From Siphonodentalium dalli (Eukaryota > Mollusca > Scaphopoda > Gadilida > Siphonodentaliidae), in NCBI GenBank assembly GCA_032622095.1, contig CP136061.1:13347287-13411286 (forward strand): DNA of 64,000 nucleotides, given 5' to 3'. Below, piece by piece: positions 24,901 to 39,900 of this stretch. The notes beneath the pieces are model-generated. The model made no database searches, was not told where the DNA came from, and worked only from the letters and a program-made list of their open reading frames with translations. A program made the position numbers and the translations under genes. Position 1 is the first letter of the stretch. Each line of letters starts with the position of its first letter.

Positions 24901-27900
24901 TCATTTTGTTTATTTCAAATTTTATTTTTCAAATCATAACTATACACATATATCTAGTCACACACATTAGTTTTATGCCAATATAAATGATCATTATATT
25001 ATTTCACACTTATGATCATATGATGCTGAATTGCAGTCATACACAATACACAGACTCACTTGCATTCTAGCACTGCCACTCGACATGGACATTAACAATA
25101 TACATGTAATAGTAACAATATGATACATAATTTACAATTATAAAAGGACATGTACCTCACAAGTTATGGTAATAAAATTGGTGTGTTTTCTTTGTAATAT
25201 GATGAAGCATAATTAGATTTTGTTCACATTAGTCATTTTTATTAATAAAAACCGAAACCGAAACCGAGACTCAACTATTTTTCCACAACCGAAACCGAGG
25301 CAAATTTTCACAACCGCCCATCTCTAACATCCACTTATCCTCTGGCCAATCGTTTATGAACAATATGTTAATCTTCAATTCTTTACCTATCGTTCTGCAA
25401 ATAATAAAAATTAACAAAAAAATATTAAATAAAAAAAAAAAAAAACCCTACATACCTACCCTATTTTTTTGGGCATGTAACCCAAACCACGCCATTAATT
25501 TTGTTTGGCCTAAGCTATGACGAGGTCACATCTTAACATTCCAACAAAGAATGTACATTGTGGATATAAACTAAACATGTGCTGTCCGATTCAGCATCGA
25601 GAGTGCCTGTGTTTCCGTCCAATTCAGCGTCGAGAGTGCCTGTGTTTCTGTCCGATTCAGCGTCGAGAGTGCCTCTGTTTCTAATTATAAAAGATTATGT
25701 AATTTCAAAGTTAATTTTCTGTGTTAATGAGTACTAATGTAATCCCATACTGAATGATATTTGTCATAGATTCACATCTATTTAAAAAATTAGAAATGTA
25801 ATGGTTATCATTGACCCGACCTGTAATCAGGTTATTATATAGAAGTGCCTAAACATGATGATTATTCTCGTTAGGGCATATACTTAACCCTTTCACCACA
25901 GGAGCTGCACTAGTGAAGCATTAAAGATCCTGTGCCAATGCATTCTCTTATATATGCGAGTCTCCATAGGGAGCCTGGCATATATAAGAGAGTACACTGG
26001 CTTACAAGGTCAAGGTAAATATTGTTAGGCCAATGTATTCTCTTATATATGCGAGGTTCGCTATGTAATACTTGCATATAAAAGAGAATGCATTGCCCCA
26101 GGTTTTAGCAAAATTTCAGGAAGCTTCGTGGAAGAGTTAATATAATAACTAATTTGTCTATTGCAATATATGAGCATGACAACTTTATGGTTTGTTTTTT
26201 ACCAGCATGACTTGCCTTGTTATGATGTTATTTATCTCTGCATTGTAGCCCTTTCTATTCAGTAACATTCAAGAGGTAAATTCACATATGTGTAAATGGC
26301 TGCTGCACTCGCACGTACAAAACCTTTTTCTATTTGTGTCATAAATTTATATAAAAAAATTTGTTCTTGACATCTGTCAATTGCCGCAAGGTCAGGAAAA
26401 CTACCCCACCACGCCTTCCCCACAACATGGAACAATATGGAAAAAGCCTATATTTCTTACCAAAGCAGGCACACATTGAAGAAGCGCTTACAGATAGCCA
26501 TGCTGAGAAATTACCCAGAAAATGTACGCTGTAAAAACAAAGGTCAGGGATTTTTCTGTCTATTTTGGGAATGGGTCCGGGTCCCTTCGAATTGGGAAAA
26601 ATGTGTCTTTACAGACCAAAATTGGGAATTTTCCATGTTTTAGAAAAAGCACCAAACTTCGACACCAAACTTCGACAAGTATTTACTGTACACGTGTTTT
26701 ATATAAATCAATTTATTTAGAGTTATCCTCCCTCTTTCATAATTGCGCTGACTTGTAGAGGGGAGGTAATTCGCATGTTAAGCTAATACATGTAGTTAGG
26801 TCGCCGCGTGTACATTATACGATGCGGGCTCCCGTTGATTTACTACGGGTTTTCAGCTGTTTATCGATCGACTGAGTGTACAAAACATCGGGGAAAAAAT
26901 TATAATTATTCAATAAGCCTGATGGTATTATATACCTGCCTGCAATTGGGAATTTGGTGGTTGAAAATTGGGAATAAAGGTGCCTTTTTCACATTGGGAA
27001 TGGGGCCGAATACCGGACCCTGATGACACCTAAAAAAATCCCTGAAGGATGTACGCTGTAAAAACAAAGGATGTCCCGATTGTGCTCTATAATAATACAA
27101 ACAAAGGATGTCCCGATTGTGCTCTATAATAATACAAACAAAGGATGTCCCGATTGTGCTCTATAATAATACAAACATTCATTGTCATACTCTATGCATA
27201 ATCCTAATTCTACTCGAATAATTTTCTTCACACCTGGATGTGGACACACATCGCATTCTCGTTCCTAACATGCCCATATACTACCATACATCATAAATGC
27301 TACCGTAATATTGTTAATTTGAATTGTCCCAAAACGTCACTCAACAAAGAGACTTTCCGGCGATCTATATAGATTCTCATTTTGCCCCCCCACAGCGAGA
27401 ACACTGGTGCCATATCTAGTTTATTTATAGTTTTGTTACATAGGCTCTGTTAACTCACCCATCTTTAGTCACTTGAGACCACACACGCATGTGTCTTTAT
27501 GTTATTTAGCTTGTTTCATCATCATGCATCCAAATAGAGTTAGTTCCCTTTGTACACAGGCCTGGATATTGTGTGTTTGATATTTAATGAATGAGATCCC
27601 CAGAGGGTGAATTTGGTGAAGCGATCCTGCATGTTGGGCTAGCATCACCAAATTAACCCTTTACCCAACAGAACGGCCCTGTGCCAATGCATTCTCTTAT
27701 ATATGCAAGTCGACCATAGGTCGCCTCGCATATATAAGAGAATGCATTGGCTTAACACATATTAAAAATTCTAAAATTGTCAAAGAATGTAGAAAAATAT
27801 TTATAAAAATTGTTAAAAAATGTAAGAAAAAATTCTAAAATTGTTAAAGAATGTAAGAAAAAATGGTAAAGAGTGTTAATTTTTTTTTTTTTTAGGCCTA

Positions 27901-30900
27901 TGCATCCTCTTATATGTGCGAGGCGACCTATGGTCGACTCACATATATAAGAGAATGCATTGGCACAGGGCATAACTGTAACCATCACAATGTGGTCAAG
28001 GAGCCGGTTCCAATGATATCCATATTTGTATGGTTCTATTGAGACAGACCGAAGATATTTTAGGCTGTTGAAGCTTTATTTGGGCGTTTTTGGCCGGTTT
28101 GTTGGGTAAAGGGTTAACCCTATCGGGACCTCATTCTGCTTGTGGGAGATTAGGATCAGATTGAAGTTCCCTAGTTGAAGTTGGTCTCCTCGATTATTTG
28201 GGGAAATAGAAACTGAACAGAATGGAAAAAGTAACAAAAAACAAATTTAACTTAAGACTATAGATACTTACCAGAAGATGAGGCCTAATCAGAATGAGGT
28301 CCAATAGGGTGAATTTGTTGTTGCTAGCCTGCTGTGGTCACTAAATTCACCCTCTGGGGACCTCATTCTGCAAATGTCAGACTCGTTATATCCAGCCTCA
28401 GAAAGAATTGTGCACAATATCCATAAATTATTATTTTCTCCTAACATTGTTCTCCGTCGCTCATTTTGCCATATAATTTGTCTTAGTTTTTGCATGCTAG
28501 AAGTAGAAAACGTTGTTGTTGTTGTATTTTCATCCTTCATGGTTGTATACAATTAGTGAAGCCTGGTTTGGTAGGCCAAACTAATTTTTGTTTCACAGGC
28601 CCAGTTTCATTGGATTTCATCCCTTGCGTTGAACATTGCATATAAAATTTTAAATATCCAAACTCGCGTTATTGCATACAACTATTTGTTATTTGTTATA
28701 ACCAAGAATCATTTTGCAACAAAGTTATATTTTATCAAGTTCACTGTTTCCACTGGAATCTTAGATTTAATTTGCACTGTTCTCTCATCGATAAAGACAA
28801 ACTTTCCTGTATGAAAATTACCCTTAGTTTTGGGCTTTCTTGCCTTGTCCGAGCTTTGATAAATGTTCAATTTGATATTTGATTCATATGATCATATCGT
28901 GAAGATTGGTGTGTATTCGATTCATATCATGAATATTGGTGTGTATTTGATTCGATATTCGGTTCGATCAGAAATAAACAATTTGCAAGAGCCCAGTTTA
29001 AAACGAGATTGGGCGATTTTGTATTAGGCCAATATAAATAAATAGCTGATTTACATCCAACTTTTTCAGAAAAATGGGGTGGGAGGGTGAATTTTATTAT
29101 TTTATGTTTTATTCTTCCTGACATAAATGGGGTGGGAGGGTGAATTTTATTATTTTATGTTTTATTCTTCCTGACATAAATGGGGTGGGAGGGTGAATTT
29201 TATTATTTTATGTTTTATTCTTCCTGACATAAATGGGGTGGGAGGGTGAATTTTATTATTTTATGTTTTATTCTTCCTGACATAAATGGGGTGGGAGGGT
29301 GAATTTTATTATTTTATGTTTTATTCTTCCTAACATAAATGGTCATGGACAGTTCTAGATATTGAAGCAGTATCCTATCTTTTTTTCATACAAGGTGATT
29401 TAGATTGATCAAAATCAACTGATTAATCTGTCATTTAAACGTCATTTGATGGTTAAGGCATGAGAGAAAAGTTTACATCAAAATTATCCAAATAAAAAAG
29501 AATTGAGGAGTGGACTTAAAATATGGTCGGGAGGGATGTAAATCTAGCTATTTTTTATATTTTGGCCTTACCTGAGTTATGGCCCATAGCATGTCTATTT
29601 TTTTAAATTTGGTTTACCTGAGTTATGGCCCATAGCATGTCTATTTTTTGTGATAACTTGAACACATGTCAACAGATTCATCTTCTACAACAATATGTTG
29701 AAACAAAATTTATGTTAACCAATATGAATTACGACAGATTCAATCTATTTGGCAAAAACAAAAACCGAACAAATCTTCAATGCACAACCCTTGTCTTCAA
29801 GTCTGGATATACCGGTAGTGTCTGTCATTTGCAGAACGAGGTCACCAGAGGGTGAATTTAGTGATGCTATCCCACACAGCAGGCTAGCATCACCAAAATT
29901 TACCATCTGGGGTCCTCATTCTGCTTATGCCTTATCTTCTGGGAAGTATCTATATTCTCAAATTAACATTGTTTTAGTTACTTTTTCCCTTCTGGAAAGT
30001 TTCTAAGCAAATTGAGGTTCCCAGAAGGTGAATTTGTTGATGCTAGCCAGTGTGCTGGATAGTGTCACTAAATTCTCCCTCTGGGGACCTCATTAAATGA
30101 CAGACACTATTTGCAGGCTTGTCTTTACTTTTCAGGGTCTAAATTGTGGAAATTTCTCGATTTCTATTTCCAGTGAAAGTGCGAAGATTAAAGTTGCTCA
30201 GGGCGTATCTGGGGCCATCGTCGACAAAGGTTCAGTCCATAAATTCCTGCCATATCTCGTAGCGGGTTTACAGCACAGCGCTCAAGACATCGGAGGTCGA
30301 AGTCTCTCTCACATTAGGTATAGTATATAAGGTTCAGTACTATAGATTGTGTTTATAGCATCTGAACTTTACTAATATAAGGTATATGGCTATACGCCAG
30401 AACCTGTAATCGTATGGTCACAGACAAGCCTGCAAACAGCGTGTCTGTCATTTGCAGAATGAGGTCCCCAGAGGGTGTATTTAGTGACGCTATCCTGCAC
30501 AGCGGGCTAGCATCACCAAATTCACCCTCTGAAGACCTCATTCTGCTTAGGCCCTCAACTACTATGGTAGATCTAGGATCAGATTGAAGTTCCCCAGTTG
30601 AAGTTGTTGATGATCACCCATTGGGTGCCTCGATTATGGATTTTATCTTCTGAAAATTATGGGATATAGAAACTTCCCAGATGGGAAAACGTAACTAAAA
30701 ACAATGTTAATTTGATACTATAGATACTTCCTAGAAGATGAGGCCTAAGCAGAATGAGGTCTCCAGAGGGTGAATTTGGTATGCTAGCCCGCTGTGCAGG
30801 ATAGCATCACTAAATTCACCCTCTGGGGACCTCATTCTGCAAATGACAGACACATTATTTGCAGGCTTGGTCACAGCTATTCGGAGGAAGTGCATTGTGA

Positions 30901-33900
30901 TGTTTCCGGAATGGCAGATCAAGAATTTCGAAGGTAGTGGGTTCGAACCTGTTTTCACACTGATACGCTTCCCTAACTCTCAGTGAAAGGGCTTCCTTTT
31001 TTAGGATGTCCCCATAGCCGAGGTGGTTAGGTCGTGGATAAGATCATCACAGTCTGGGCTAGACGTGGTTGGCGCGGGTTCGAACCCTGGCATTGATGCA
31101 AATCGGGACTGAAAAAGGATGAAAATCGGGAGCGATTTTCAAGCTTGATTTGGTTTGAGGGACATCTCAATGTACCATTCCGATTAACACATGGCCATTT
31201 TGATAAGAAATGAGAATTGGTACACTCTCACTGAGTTAAGCAAATATGAAGCAATGAACACTAATACTGAGTCCGTGCCTCCGTGATATATATATAAGGT
31301 ACAGTATTATGGACTCGGAATATTACTCATAAGTCTCAGTCCATGCCTCCATAACTCTGATATATATAAGGTACAGTATTATGGACTCGGAATATTACTC
31401 ATCAGTCTCTGTGTAAAGCCGACTAAAATCGTATCGGATATACGTCTCTAGACTTTTGTGTTAAAGTTAGTTTCTGTATTCATGGGATTCCCTCCGTTTC
31501 ATTGGAGAGTGCTGCAGAGTATGCACGATTTCATTGGTTAATGACGTAACAGATCACTTCACAGATCAGAGGTTAGTGCTGGGCGGTATTTAAGCATAAA
31601 AATACCGCGGTAATCCTAAAATAATACCGCGGTATACGGTATTACCGATTATTTAAACTAATCCCTTAAAACCCCCGTTTAGTAGCATTCGTTTGGTGCA
31701 CAGATCGACTGTTTATGGAGGAAAATCTAATCGCTACAGATTACATAAAATAAGGAAATGTACGCTCCGTTTTATTAAATTATGGATTGCAATCAATGAA
31801 TGTATCATTATCTGCAAGCATGGATTCATGAGCTGATCTTAAATACAGGTAATAATTGCGATTTATGCAACTTAATGCAAGCGTCATTCAGCGAAGCCGG
31901 ATACACCCAAGAGCTTTGAAACAATCCCCCACTGACAGTGCCGACTTGCAGAGCACGTGCTGTGATGTTGATATTGGAATGTTCCGCCGGGTGTGAATAA
32001 CTTAAGAATAAGTACAATGCTTTTATTAAATGCCGGGAAATAAAGTGTATTACTTCCAAAGTATTTAACTTCTAGAACTATTATTGACTTCCCGTTGAAT
32101 TATTATAATCATACTTTTAAATCCCGGTTTATGAATGTGATCAATTATTCCCACTCGATAACACCCTTGAAATAATGAGCTGCCCCATAAATTCGGTCGA
32201 TAAAAAATAGCGCAGAATGATGCAATCATACCTTGCAATATAATGTTGGGCTGGGTTTTGTCCCAGGTAGCGAAGGAATACATTTTGTTTGGAAATGACA
32301 TGGGGGAAAGAAGTGACATGAGTGAAGATTGAACAGTTTTTTCCAACTAAAAGATAATGCAACATGGGATGAATACACATAAAGGGCGTTGCATAAACTT
32401 GCACACGCCAATCATTGAAACGGACTAGTCATTTTAAAATTGTCGATGAGCACGTGCATGGGGTACACAACGTAAATCTTGAAATATATTCGCGCCAATT
32501 TCGCGGATGACTTGGTAAACAGAATCCGCAACACTAGTAGCTACCTCAGCCCAATTTACAGCAACGCTGTCTCCTGACACAAACTCGCTACCTCTTAATT
32601 ATGATTTCGATGAAATACGGTGTATAGAAACGAAGTAATTTCTTTGTATCCCGACAAAGGAAAACCACAATATACTCAGTAATGTGCCTGTATGACATGT
32701 AACCGCGATAATACCGTCTTCAAGGTTTACCGATTATGGAAAAGAATGACGGTAACGGTAACGGTATTGAAAATCTTACCGATTATAATCGGTATACCGA
32801 AATACCGCCCAGCACTATCAGAGGTCCATGACATATTGACATATTTCCTACGCATTGTCAAACATAATTACTGTTGTTGTAAAACTGAATACAGGCGATA
32901 TATCCATCATTCATTTTACTCATCACTTTAACCCTTTACCCAACAGAACGGCCCTGTGCCAATGCATTCTCTTATATATGCGAGTCGACCATAGGTCGCC
33001 TCGCATATATAAGAGAATGCATTGGCTTAACACATTAAAAATTATAAAATTGTTAAAGAATGTAAGAAAAAATGGTAAAAAGTGTTAAAAAAAGATTTTT
33101 TTTAGGCCAATGCATTCTCTTATATATGCGAGGCGACCTATGGTCGACTCGCATATATAAGAGAATGCATTGGCACAGGGCATAACTGTAACTATCACAA
33201 TGTGGTCAAGAAGCCGGTTCCAATGATATCCATATTTGTATGGTTCTATTGAGACAGACCGAAGATATTTTAGGCTGTTGAAGCTTTATTTGGCCGGTTT
33301 TGGCCGGTTTGTTGGGTAAAGGGATATAGGTGACATCATCCTCGAGTTTTTATCAGTCAACAATATTCATGACTGATTATTCTTTCGCATCTTGTTGTAT
33401 TCTAAATACTATGGTTCTCACAAACATTTACTGTGCCAGGAATGCACTCCATATTTGGAAATGGTTTATTACATCATGCTGGGAATGCCACGACCTCGTA
33501 GAAATGAGATATAATACACAAATGTAGAGGCGTACATCTGGATTTAAATGAGATATAATACACAAATGTAGAGGCATACATCCGGATTTAAATGAGATAT
33601 AATACACCAATGTAGAGGCGTACATCCGGATTTAAATGAGATATAATACACCAATGTAGAGGCGTACATCCGGATTTAAATGAGATATAATACACCAATG
33701 TAGAGGCGTACATCCGGATTTAAATGAGATATAATACACCAATGTAGAGGCGTACATCCGGATTTAAATGAGATATAATACACCAATGTAGAGGCGTACA
33801 TCCGGATTTAAATGAGATATAATACACCAATGTAGAGGTGTACATCCGGATTTAAATGAGATATAATACACCAATGTAGAGGCATACATCCGGATTTAAA

Positions 33901-36900
33901 TGAGATATAATACACAAATGTAGAGGCGTACATCCGGATTTAAATGAGATATAATACACAAATGTAGAGGCGTACATCCGGATTTAAATGAGATATAATA
34001 CACCAATGTAGATGCCTACATCCGGATTTAAATGAGATATAATACACCAATGTAGAGGCGTACATCCGGATTTAAATGAGATATAATACACAAATGTAGA
34101 GGCGTACATCCAGATTTAAATGAGATATAATACACAAATGTAGAGGCCTACATCCGGATTAAAATGAGATATAATACACCAATGTAGATGCCTACATCCG
34201 GATTTAAATGAGATATAATACACCAATGTAGAGGCGTACATCCGGATTTAAATGAGATATAATACACAAATGTAGAGGCGTACATCCGGATTCAAATGAG
34301 ATATAATACACAAATGTAGAGGCCTACATCCGGATTAAAATGAGATATAATACACCAATGTAGAGGCCTACATCCGGATTTAATACACAAATGTAGAGGC
34401 CTACATCCATATTTAAATGAGATATATTACACAAATGTAGAGGCCTACATCCGGATTTAATACACAAATGTAGAGGCCTACATCCGGATTTAAATGAGAT
34501 ATAATACACCAATGTAGAGGCCTACATCCGGATTTAATACACCAATGTAGAGGCCTACATCCGGATTTAATACACAAATGTAGAGGCCTACATCCGGATT
34601 TAAATGAGATATAATACACCAATGTAGAGGCCTACATCCGGATTTAATACACAAATGTAGAGGCCTACATCCGGATTTAAATGAGATATAATACACAAAT
34701 GTAGAGGCCTACATCCGGATTTTCATCGGCTTTTCAAAGAGACTGATTACTTTTATAAGTTATAGATATATATAACTACTAGAAGGTGACCCGACTTCGT
34801 CCGGTTATATAACTATTGATGTGTTATCATTGAAAACTATTATTGGTCCATAAACATGCTTTTGGATTCCCCTAATTTGGTCACACCGGGACAGACCAAC
34901 TGGGCCGAGCATGGTTTGGACTGATGGGAGTAAATTTTACCAAAATTTAATAAGATTTTGTTGTCCTTTGCATGGTTGGTGAAAAGGATACTAACATATG
35001 TTTCGTCCATTCAGTTTTACCAGAGTTATGGCCCTTGTTTGACTTGGGAATTTCTTAATTTTGTGTCCTTACAAAAATTTCAGCTTGTAACTTGGGCATG
35101 GATCATCAAATATGGTTTTGAGTTGGTGTTTAGGGGGAAAGGATGACCGCTTCTTGCAATTAGAAAATAAAACTGTTTTCCATCCATACAAATATTTAGT
35201 ATTTCCCACTGAGAGTTGTGGGCATATGGTGTTCGTTAAGCATTTCCACCCTGAATGATATTAAGGTCTTTAATTTTCTTGAAAAAGAAAGTAGGGATGG
35301 TTCTTCATGTTAGTAGTTGCATATTCAGCAAATATGGTTTGCATTTAGAAAATAAAACACATTTTCCATCCATACAACATTTAGTATTGCCCACTTTCTA
35401 AACTGAGCATTGGGGGCATTTGTCACACTCGGCGTTGCACTTGTTAACCCATTCATGATGGGAGCTACGACGGTGCAGCATTAAAGATCCTGTGCCAGTG
35501 AATTCTCTTGTATATACAAGTCCCCCATAGGGAGCCTCGCATATATAAGAGAATGCGCTGGCCTACAAGTTCAAGGTAAATATTGTTAGGCCAATGTTCC
35601 TTATATACGCGCCAAAATTTCAGGATAATCCAGTCATGGAAGTGTTAATTTCATTAAGCATTTCCACCCTGAATGAAACTTATTTGAGTGTGCATGCTTA
35701 TTTTATTACTCCCTCCCCAGCAAACTCAATTAAAAAGAAGTGGACTGAAATAATCGGCAAATATGAAATTTTCAGGGCACTGCAGTCTGCTTTACCTCAG
35801 TAATGGTATGAATCCATATTTTTCATCTTTTGACACATGCAGTGGAAAGAAATGTAATTTTGAAGTTTTCAGTGATCTATCACATAGGTATTCTCAATTT
35901 ATACCAAATATTATAACCAAATGAAATGAAATATTATGCATGTATTTAGACCAAATGAAGTCATTTTGCCTTTTCTCAGCTCACGAAAACCTGCATGTGC
36001 AACAGCGTTCACTATGGGCCGAAAAATCTTTTGGCCAAATTAAATCCTCGTTTTCTGAAACGATAATGAAGAACAATGGTTTTATTTACTGTTTTATGCA
36101 TGTATGCTGGTTAAAACTGTGCTGTGTGGGATAGTGTCACTAAATTCACCCTCCGGGGACTTCATTCTGCAAAGGACAGACACACTATTTGCAGTCTTAT
36201 ACACTTTGTAATTTTTATCTCTTTAGAATTTTTAATTCCTTATAATCCTACCTACCACATTGATCTGAACAAAAAACAATTTCCTGAGAAACAATTAATT
36301 AACGTTGGATGGCCTAGTTGTCGTATTTTTTTATACAAACATGCATGGCATTGAGATCAAATAGACTAAGGGCCTACGAATTGTTGATTTTGGTTCCAAT
36401 CGAATCTCGAATTGAATATTAATTTTTTTTTCGAATCGAATCGAATCCCCCAAATCCATATGTTGAAATCATCAATATTTACACCAAAATTTCCCGCAAA
36501 AGAAACGAGGAACTTGTCATTACAAAACCATATTTTCTTGTGTCATATTGTTCGTGTAGAAAGCTCAATTCTTAGTAACTAGACATTTGCCTAATTGATT
36601 TGATTCCCGAATTAGCGAAATAATCTATAATGGCAATCACCAGTGGGGTTTGTCTCCAGCAAGACATGAAGAAACACATGATTTTACGAGGTTTGAGGAA
36701 AATACGTACCATAGACTTGTGTTAGACACACTTAAGTTGTAGTCATACGCAATTAGTTATACAATACCTGAGTATACATGTAGTTGCCACATGGGTTTGT
36801 ATGAGAGTTTTATATATCGTGGATTCATGGTGTAACATGGAATTTAAAACTCGTACGAGAGCATTTCAATCATATTTAATAGATATAACTATTCAACTAT

Positions 36901-39900
36901 AATAGATAATACAAATGAACATTCAAAAATTAACATCAATCACCGACTGACAAACTAGGCTCTCTCAACCTCGCTGGTTCATGAATGAAAATAAAATAAA
37001 AAACGTTTTTATTTAAAGGAATGGGCAGTGTTCACTGTGGGTAATGCTGTTAAAAATATGCACATTCGTTGAAACCGTGATACTAGTGTCTATTAAGTAG
37101 AAAGAATGTTAAAATATAAAAAAAAATTATGCCTACAGTGTCCTATACCAATCATAAATATCATGTAAATAGCATTTTATCTTCGATATCTATGCTGTGT
37201 TATGTAACATGCGTTGGCTTTTGTTTACATAACACTGTGCCGCTCTTGACAATAACATGCTATCTACGCGATATTATTGATTGGTATGAGTCACTAAAAG
37301 AACAAAATATGTCTGCAATTTAATATTCTTTCTGTTTATGGTGGTGTTAAATTGAGGACGAGAGGTGCCCTGATGTGGTACAACATTCACTATGTATGTT
37401 TTAGACTTCAAATTCGTGCGAGATCCGGAAGTTGGTTAGCGTAAAACTTTCTGTTGCTCATATTTCGTTTGAAAACCAAACCCCAGTTATTCAAAATTTT
37501 GAATACAACGATATCGAATTGAATCGATGCTTAGTGACGATTTCGAATTGAATACTCACATCTTCGCAGGCCCCTAGAATAGCCCCAATTGGTAACTATG
37601 TTCAAACGTTTGTTAAACATTCCAGTATAATGGGTTACTACTGCAATCTCAATAATAAATGTCTCGATCATTTTTGACTGGGCGAATGTTTATGAAATAT
37701 ATCGGATGGAATCTATCAACTAACTTTTTATAACATTCGTGATATAAAGGCAACAGGCAACTGAATTTACCCACGGAGCTCGCCAATGCGAAATTTGAAT
37801 GCTTCGTTGACGTGTGCCCCATATGTGCACTCATGCTGTTCTAAATGTTTTGGCCTGAGAAATGAGAAATTCCCCCTCTGGGACCTCATTCTACTTGGGA
37901 CTCATCTTCTGGAAGGTATCTCAAATTAACATTGTTTTTCATTACTTTTTCCCTTCTGTTCTGTTTCTATAATCTATATACACTAATTTGCAGAAGATAA
38001 AATGCATAATTAAGGTGACTAATGGAATAACATCACCAACATCAACTGGGGAACTTAAATCTTATCCTAGGTCCCCTGTAGCAGTTGAGGCTTAAGCAGA
38101 ATGAGGATTCCAGAGGGTGAATTTGGTGATGATTGCCCACCGTGTGGGATAGCGTCACTAAATTCACCCTCTGGGGACCTCATTCTGCAAATGTCAGACA
38201 TACTATTTCAAGGCTTGTCTACACTTATTAAAATTTATCAAGATTTTCACTCTGCACATTTATTTAGAACACAAGAGTAGGATATATATAGAATACATCC
38301 ATAGCATATAACTATTTATACCATGATCTCGTACTCTGCTATAATATTTTTTCATTGTGAAAAAAAAGTTCTTAATCTCCACTGTGGGTATAACAGTACA
38401 CTGTGGGTATAACAGTACACTATGGGTATAACAGTACACTATGGGTATAACAGCACACTATGGGTATAACAGTACACTATGGGTATAACAGTACACTGTG
38501 GGTATAACAGCACACTATGGGTATAACAGCACACTGTGGGTATAACAGTACACTATGGGTATAACAGCACACTGTGGGTATAACAGTACACTGTGGGTAT
38601 AACAGCACACTGTGGGTATAACAGTACACTATGGGTATAACAGCACACTGTGGGTATAACAGCACACTGTGGGTATAACAGCACACTATGGGTATAACAG
38701 CACACTATGGGTATAACAGCACACTGTGGGTATAACAGCACACTATGGGTATAACAGCACACTATGGGTATAACAGCACACTATGGGTATAACAGCACAC
38801 TATGGGTATAACAGCACACTATGGGTATAACAGCACACTATGGGTATAACAGCACACTATGGGTATAACAGCACACTGTGGGTATAACAGCACACTGGGT
38901 ATAACAGTACACTGTGGATATAACAGCACACTATGGGTATAACAGCACACTATGGGTATAACAGCACACTATGGGTATAACAGTACACTATGGGTATAAC
39001 AGCACACTATGGGTATAACAGTACACTATGGGTATAACAGCACACTATGGGTATAACAGTACACTATGGATATAACAGCACACTATGGGTATAACAGCAC
39101 ACTATGGGTATAACAGCACACTATGGGTATAACAGTACACTGGATATAACAGTACACTATGGGTATAACAGCACACTATGGGTATAACAGTACACTGTGG
39201 GTATAACAGTACACTGTGGGTATAACAGCACACTGTGGGTATAACAGCACACTGGGTATAACAGTACACTGTGGATATAACAGCACACTGTGGATATAAC
39301 AGCACACTATGGGTATAACAGCACACTATGGGTATAACAGTACACTGTGGATATAACAGTACACTGTGGGTATAACAGCACACTGGATATAACAGTACAC
39401 TATGGATATAACAGCACACTATGGGTATAACAGCACACTATGGGTATAACAGTACACTGTGGGTATAACAGTACACTGTGGATATAACAGCACACTATGG
39501 GTATAACAGCACACTATGGGTATAACAGTACACTGTGGATATAACAGTACACTGTGGGTATAACAGTACACTGTGGGTATAACAGCACACTGTGGGTATA
39601 ACAGCACACTGGGTATAACAGTACACTGTGGATATAACAGCACACTGTGGGTATAACAGCACACTATGGGTATAACAGCACACTATGGGTATAACAGTAC
39701 ACTGTGGATATAACAGTACACTGTGGGTATAACAGCACACTATGGGTATAACAGCACACTATGGGTATAACAGCACACTATGGGTATAACAGTACACTAT
39801 GGATATAACAGTACACTATGGGTATAACAGTACACTGGATATAACAGTACACTGTGGGTATAACAGTACACTGTGGATATAACAGTACACTATGGGTATA

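Noticed and set aside
31008-31100. Functional tRNA gene
   Set aside because: A and B boxes are present but the acceptor stem and anticodon arm cannot be closed; fits a SINE head better.
33428-34696. Minus-strand frames with GCRPLHLCI repeats
   Set aside because: Translation of the 44-bp satellite; frame stays open only because the units lack stops in that phase.
38477-39740. Minus-strand open frames of the type [12 protein letters not shown]
   Set aside because: They are the 19-bp satellite translated (19 x 3 gives a 19-residue period); no start context, no unique sequence.
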